The notes beneath the pieces are model-generated. The model was not told the DNA's origin, did not search any database, and saw only the letters and a program-made list of their open reading frames with translations. From contig JAGCMR010000174.1 of NCBI GenBank assembly GCA_017646305.1, positions 1 to 7,629 on the forward strand: a DNA stretch of 7,629 nt. The letters run 5' to 3'. Each line of letters begins with the position of its first letter. Within the stretch, counting starts at the first letter, position 1. Position numbers and translations under genes: made by a program. This document shows, in pieces, positions 4,751 through 7,629 of the stretch. This DNA comes from Spirochaetaceae bacterium (GTDB taxonomy: Bacteria > Spirochaetota > Spirochaetia > Treponematales > Treponemataceae).

Positions 4751-6467
4751 GCCAAGGATATGCTTGCAGGAGGTGTTTTGTTGCGTTCTCTGGCAGGAGT
4801 TGGTTTTCTTCATTCTCCTGCAGGAGTTGGTTTGTTGCGTTCTCCTGCTGCAATTCTTTGAGCAGCTGGGTGAAATCCTTTTCAATCTGGCTTCGTTCTA
4901 CCATTTCATTGTTAAATTCTTGTTCCACTGCCACCACCTGCCAGCTTTGTTTTTTGTATTCCAAGGTAAGGCTATCACGATGGTGTTCTACTTGAAGGCT
5001 ATCAAGTCCATCGCTGTAAACTAGGCTATAGGTTGCCACAGCCTGAAGTTTTTCTCCCTCCTTTCCTTCCACCAATCGCAGCTTGTCCTTCCGTAGGGGA
5101 GGATACACTGGAAGCCGACTGGAGGCTTGCACAGGGAGCTGGCTTAAAGCTTTTTCTGAAAGTTGTGGTATTTCAAGGTGAAAATTCGTTACACCATAAA
5201 TCCATATTTCTCTTTGCTGAAAGGGACTTGAACTTTCTTGAGTGGCCTGCTGTGCTAGATACTGAACCCATTGGCTGGGAGTTACTGCAAGGGCTGTAGG
5301 ATCCATGCCAGTACGCATTCTATTGGCTATAAAGAAATTAGAAAGTCGTTCCTGAAATTCTTCCGTTCCAGAGCCTGTACACATGGCCTTTGCCATTACC
5401 AGATTTTGTTCATCTAAAGCCGTGTACAGCACGCCACAGACTTGAGCAGGGCTGAGGCCAGTGGACACAAATTCATTGCGCCAATCTTTAATTCCTGAAA
5501 TGCAGGCTGCAATTCCCACTGCCACCACTGCCAGGGCTACCTTTATCCAGGTACTGTATTTTTTGATAAAACGCTTCCGATGGAGCTTTTTTTCTTGCTG
5601 CTGCTGGTAGCTTTCCCGCCGTTGGATAAAATCTGTGGATTCTGTCTGTGTAGAAAGGCGTAAAAGATTAGGCTCTTCTGCAGCTACCATTGAATGTAAA
5701 AGCACTGGCTTACGGGGAGCCGCTTTTTTTTCCATGATTTTATACTGCAGGGTGTTTTTCTTTTTTGCTGTCAAAGATGTACCTAGCTGCAGGTTATTGT
5801 TTACTGCATCTGCCACCTGGGAGGGGAGACCTGGAACAAGAAATTCCAGTGGCATAAAGTTTTTGTCACGATATTCTGTCCAGCGTAGCTCTTCTTCTCG
5901 TTGGGGAAATGGGAGCTGTCCACTTAAAGCTTTGTATAGATAGACTCCTTGATTAAAGGCCACTGCCTCTGTTCCCTGAAGCTGAGGATTGCAATAGCAG
6001 CCTGAAAGCTGACCTTGTTCTTGTTCTGTATGGCTTTCTATTGCCCGCTTAAAAAGGGTGGAAGGTAAAAAAAGGAGACGTGTTTCTGCTGAATCCTTTT
6101 CTTTTTCAACAAGAATTTGAGCAGGACCAAAAAGCTGAAACTCTGGCTTTTGCTGTAGAACCAGCTCCATTCCACGAAAAACTTCTTTTAGAATAGATAT
6201 AATTGATGTATCAGAGTTTTTCTCTGATGAATTTTTATCATACAAGAACTCAAGAAGGGAGGTTCCCGGAAAATCACTTCCTGTCACATAAATGGAATCT
6301 CCCTGCTGAATCACTTCGGTAAACTTCCAGCTAGAAAGGCTTGTGCCACAAACAATCCATCCATCCTCCTCCAAAAATGGGAGAAGGCGGCTTTGGGCAA
6401 AATCTCTGGGGCCCATGGCCATATCCAGCTCTAGCTTTCCGTCATTTCGATTCAACAGGGAAATCAT
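4737..6467 (-). CDS. Membrane-anchored pseudokinase-like protein, third gene of the hflK-hflC operon
   Basis: 576 residues, no named family recognised. The N-terminal 235 residues follow a Ser/Thr-kinase layout: a beta4-beta5-hinge-like stretch (SIYVTGSDFPGTSLLEFL, 58-75), an alphaE/catalytic-loop-like stretch (88-120) where PEFQLFGPAQILV stands in for HRDxKPxNIL, FLPSTLF in place of the DFG region, YCNPQLQG like YxAPEQLxG, and GVYLYKALSGQLPF (174-187) like GVxLYELLTGxxPF. The HRD Asp, the DFG Asp and an identifiable VAIK Lys are missing, so kinase activity is unlikely. A basic stretch (293-303) precedes one transmembrane helix (307-325), giving a cytoplasmic N-terminus. The exported region (about 335-540) ends in strands such as LTLEYKKQSWQVVAV, resembling an NTF2-like fold (weak). 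The tail has three 9-residue repeats. AAGGAG at 6478-6473 sits 5 nt before the start. It lies 48 nt after hflC in the same frame, so a role with HflKC/FtsH is inferred. Confidence 0.75.
   Translation of the reverse strand: MISLLNRNDGKLELDMAMGPRDFAQSRLLPFLEEDGWIVCGTSLSSWKFTEVIQQGDSIYVTGSDFPGTSLLEFLYDKNSSEKNSDTSIISILKEVFRGMELVLQQKPEFQLFGPAQILVEKEKDSAETRLLFLPSTLFKRAIESHTEQEQGQLSGCYCNPQLQGTEAVAFNQGVYLYKALSGQLPFPQREEELRWTEYRDKNFMPLEFLVPGLPSQVADAVNNNLQLGTSLTAKKKNTLQYKIMEKKAAPRKPVLLHSMVAAEEPNLLRLSTQTESTDFIQRRESYQQQQEKKLHRKRFIKKYSTWIKVALAVVAVGIAACISGIKDWRNEFVSTGLSPAQVCGVLYTALDEQNLVMAKAMCTGSGTEEFQERLSNFFIANRMRTGMDPTALAVTPSQWVQYLAQQATQESSSPFQQREIWIYGVTNFHLEIPQLSEKALSQLPVQASSRLPVYPPLRKDKLRLVEGKEGEKLQAVATYSLVYSDGLDSLQVEHHRDSLTLEYKKQSWQVVAVEQEFNNEMVERSQIEKDFTQLLKELQQENATNQLLQENEENQLLPENATKHLLQAYPWLGSL
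4767..4847 (-). repeat. Three tandem 27-bp repeats in the tail of the pseudokinase-like gene
   Basis: Units occupy 4821-4847, 4794-4820 and 4767-4793, and encode QENATNQLL, QENEENQLL and PENATKHLL (residues 541-567). Unit 1 differs from unit 2 at 4 of 27 bases and from unit 3 at 5 of 27. They extend a charged, helical-looking segment just before the C-terminus. The high DNA identity suggests recent in-frame duplication, so copy number may vary between strains. Confidence 0.9.
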
Positions 6468-6472
6468 CGTTA

Positions 6473-6478
6473 CTCCTT
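6473..6478 (-). promoter_or_regulatory. Ribosome binding site of the pseudokinase-like gene
   Basis: AAGGAG on the minus strand lies 5 nt before ATG 6467-6465 and supports that start, despite the open same-frame sequence upstream back to the second TAA at 6495-6497. Confidence 0.8.
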
Positions 6479-6494
6479 GGCTATTGGATACAAA

Positions 6495-6536
6495 TTATCG
6501 TTTACCTTTTGAAAATTATCGCTTGCCCTTGGAGTC
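6495..6536 (-). repeat. 21-bp tandem direct repeat spanning the hflC stop codon
   Basis: On the minus strand, 6536-6516 reads D S K G K R stop and 6515-6495 reads F S K G K R stop in the same frame. The shared codons differ only at third positions (TCC/TCA, AAG/AAA, GGC/GGT, AAG/AAA), and CGA and TAA are identical. The upstream unit is the real end of hflC; the downstream unit is in the intergenic gap. Confidence 0.8.
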
Positions 6537-7499
6537 GTACAAGTATTTGAAGTAGTCCATATTGGTGCTAAAGGTGGCATCAAATTTGGGCATGGTGGAC
6601 TTGTAGGATTCAAGGCTCTTCCAGAAGGTGTAGAACTCAGGATCCTTGGAATAGGCTTCGGCATAAATGCGAGTGGCCTCTGCGTCGGCCCGTCCCTTTT
6701 CGTCCTCTGCCTTTTTGTAAGCCTCAGACTGAATAGTAAGCTTTTCCTTTTCCAGCTTTCCAAGCCAGTCTGCCTTCTTTCCCTCTCCCAAAGAGCGGTA
6801 GGCCTGAGCCACCTGATTTCGCTCCTTAATCATGCGGTTATACACGCTTTCTATTAGCTCGTCAGAATACTTGATTTGGCGAGGCACAATATCAATGAGC
6901 TCAATGCCGTACTCGCTAATCATTTTGCGAGCTTCTTCTGCCATCTCATTGCTTAAAAGACGGCGTCCCTTTGCCACTGCCTCTGACTGGGTGCTGACAT
7001 TTACCAGTGCCTCGATTTGGGCTGTTTCCTCGTCCTCCATGTTTACCAAGGAGTTGGAGGTGGCCAGCTCGTTAATGAGGTTTGAGCTACGAACAACTTC
7101 TGCCAGTCTGTTCTGGGTAATGATGGTTCTAGTGGCAGAATCGATAATGTCACTGAGACGGTTATTGGCTGCCTCCAGTGTCTTGAAGGACTGATAGAAC
7201 AAGCCGGGGTCAGAAATCCTCCAGCGGCTGGTGGTGTCCACAATGATAAATTGGTTTTCCTTGGTGGGAATTCGCTGGGAATCTCCGTCCAAAGAAAGAA
7301 TCAACTTGGGATAGGTGGTAACGGTGTCAACCACAGGTAGGCGGATATAAAGACCAGCCTGGGTACGAGTGTTTACAATCTGACCGAAACGGGTCACTAC
7401 AGCCTGATAGCCTTCGTATACAATGTAGAAGGGACCCAGCATTAAAAAAGCCACCAGTAATACCACTACAATAATTAAACTTGTCCAGACCTTCTTCAT
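6516..7499 (-). CDS. hflC: HflC, SPFH-domain modulator of the FtsH membrane protease
   Basis: 327 residues, normal for HflC (about 330 in E. coli). HflC forms with HflK a large membrane-anchored cage that surrounds and modulates the AAA protease FtsH. An N-terminal transmembrane anchor (about 6-26) is followed by the SPFH/band-7 domain (about 27-235): VYEGYQAVVTRFG, AGLYIRLPVVDTV, TTSRWRISDPGLFYQ and YGIELIDIVPRQIKYSDELI. The HflC signature VYNRMIKERNQVAQAYRSLGEG comes next. A charged helical region (240-282, Ala/Glu/Lys rich) leads to the conserved end KDPEFYTFWKSLESY and MDYFKYL. The start ATG overlaps the hflK stop by one base (TAATG), and GGAGGAG lies 7 nt upstream, so hflK and hflC are coupled. 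Its stop is repeated 21 bp downstream in the same frame as part of a small duplication. Confidence 0.95.
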   Translation of the reverse strand: MKKVWTSLIIVVVLLVAFLMLGPFYIVYEGYQAVVTRFGQIVNTRTQAGLYIRLPVVDTVTTYPKLILSLDGDSQRIPTKENQFIIVDTTSRWRISDPGLFYQSFKTLEAANNRLSDIIDSATRTIITQNRLAEVVRSSNLINELATSNSLVNMEDEETAQIEALVNVSTQSEAVAKGRRLLSNEMAEEARKMISEYGIELIDIVPRQIKYSDELIESVYNRMIKERNQVAQAYRSLGEGKKADWLGKLEKEKLTIQSEAYKKAEDEKGRADAEATRIYAEAYSKDPEFYTFWKSLESYKSTMPKFDATFSTNMDYFKYLYDSKGKR

Positions 7500-7629
7500 T
7501 ATTGAGCTCCTCCAGTCAGGGTTTTTACAGGAAGCACATTATCCAGCTCCCCGTCTATGAGGGTAGAATTTTCTTTTGCAGCAAAGATTTCTTCCATGGT
7601 TTCGATATACAATCGCTGTCGAGTAACGG
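7499..7629 (-). CDS. hflK: HflK C-terminus (partial, enters from the right edge)
   Basis: The frame is open from the window edge to a TAA at 7501-7499 that overlaps the hflC ATG by one base. The 42 visible residues read VTRQRLYIETMEEIFA, then STLIDGELDNVLPVKTL and a short GGAQ tail. The TRxRLYxExMEE motif followed by a short segment ending xxLPxxxL is the usual end of HflK, the partner SPFH subunit of HflC. The N-terminal membrane anchor and band-7 domain lie outside the window. Identity rests on this tail and on its position directly upstream of hflC. Confidence 0.9.
   Translation of the reverse strand, partial: VTRQRLYIETMEEIFAAKENSTLIDGELDNVLPVKTLTGGAQ
7507..7513 (-). promoter_or_regulatory. 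Ribosome binding site of hflC
   Basis: GGAGGAG on the minus strand lies 7 nt before the hflC ATG (7499-7497), within the last codons of hflK. It supports the TAATG coupled start. Confidence 0.8.

Noticed and set aside
4767..4847. The 27-bp repeats as a CRISPR-like array
   Set aside because: The units are directly adjacent with no spacers and translate in frame as a coding repeat.
4764..5299. Forward-strand frames rich in Cys, Phe and Leu opposite the pseudokinase-like gene
   Set aside because: They are antisense images of the repeat and coding sequence of the reverse-strand gene, with no ribosome binding site or family resemblance.
6832..7194. 120-residue forward-strand frame opposite hflC
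   Set aside because: Ser/Leu-rich antisense of a conserved SPFH gene with no start signal; treated as a shadow.

Overview
The window looks like chromosomal DNA from a spirochaete, most likely a free-living or gut Treponema. This is inference from gene content and protein style: an intact amino-acid biosynthesis cluster, a type I-beta DAHP synthase, a DUF554 protein, and an HflKC operon followed by a membrane-anchored degenerate kinase. There is no 16S gene or other direct taxonomic marker. I see no mobile element, tRNA, rRNA or CRISPR array, and coding density is very high.

Left block, rightward. The 3' end of a homoserine dehydrogenase (probably a bifunctional aspartokinase/homoserine dehydrogenase, thrA) is followed by a strong hairpin terminator or attenuator. 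A tight four-gene run follows: a DAHP synthase fused to prephenate dehydratase, the acetolactate synthase regulatory subunit ilvN, an MFS transporter and a DUF554 membrane protein. Gaps are 2 nt, 3 nt and a 4-nt ATGA overlap, so these are very probably co-transcribed and translationally coupled. The block joins feedback-controlled steps of three amino-acid branches: aspartate family, aromatic/phenylalanine and branched-chain. The PheA part and IlvN carry ACT regulatory domains, and the DAHP synthase carries an ACT-like N-terminal domain.

Right block, leftward. The 3' end of hflK, all of hflC, and a 576-residue membrane protein that reads as a degenerate Ser/Thr-kinase-like domain, one transmembrane helix and an extracytoplasmic domain. 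HflK/HflC are SPFH proteins that modulate FtsH, so the third protein may belong to the same membrane-quality-control module (inference). The two blocks converge with no intergenic bases at 4736/4737; a bulged hairpin sits over the junction.

Most interesting points: the DAHP synthase-prephenate dehydratase fusion with no chorismate mutase domain; the pseudokinase-like partner of HflKC; a 21-bp duplication spanning the hflC stop that repeats SKGKR-stop with only silent changes, in a stretch where hflC and the next gene share one frame; and a 27-bp triplicated repeat in the tail of the pseudokinase gene. I found no clearly new defence or mobile system.
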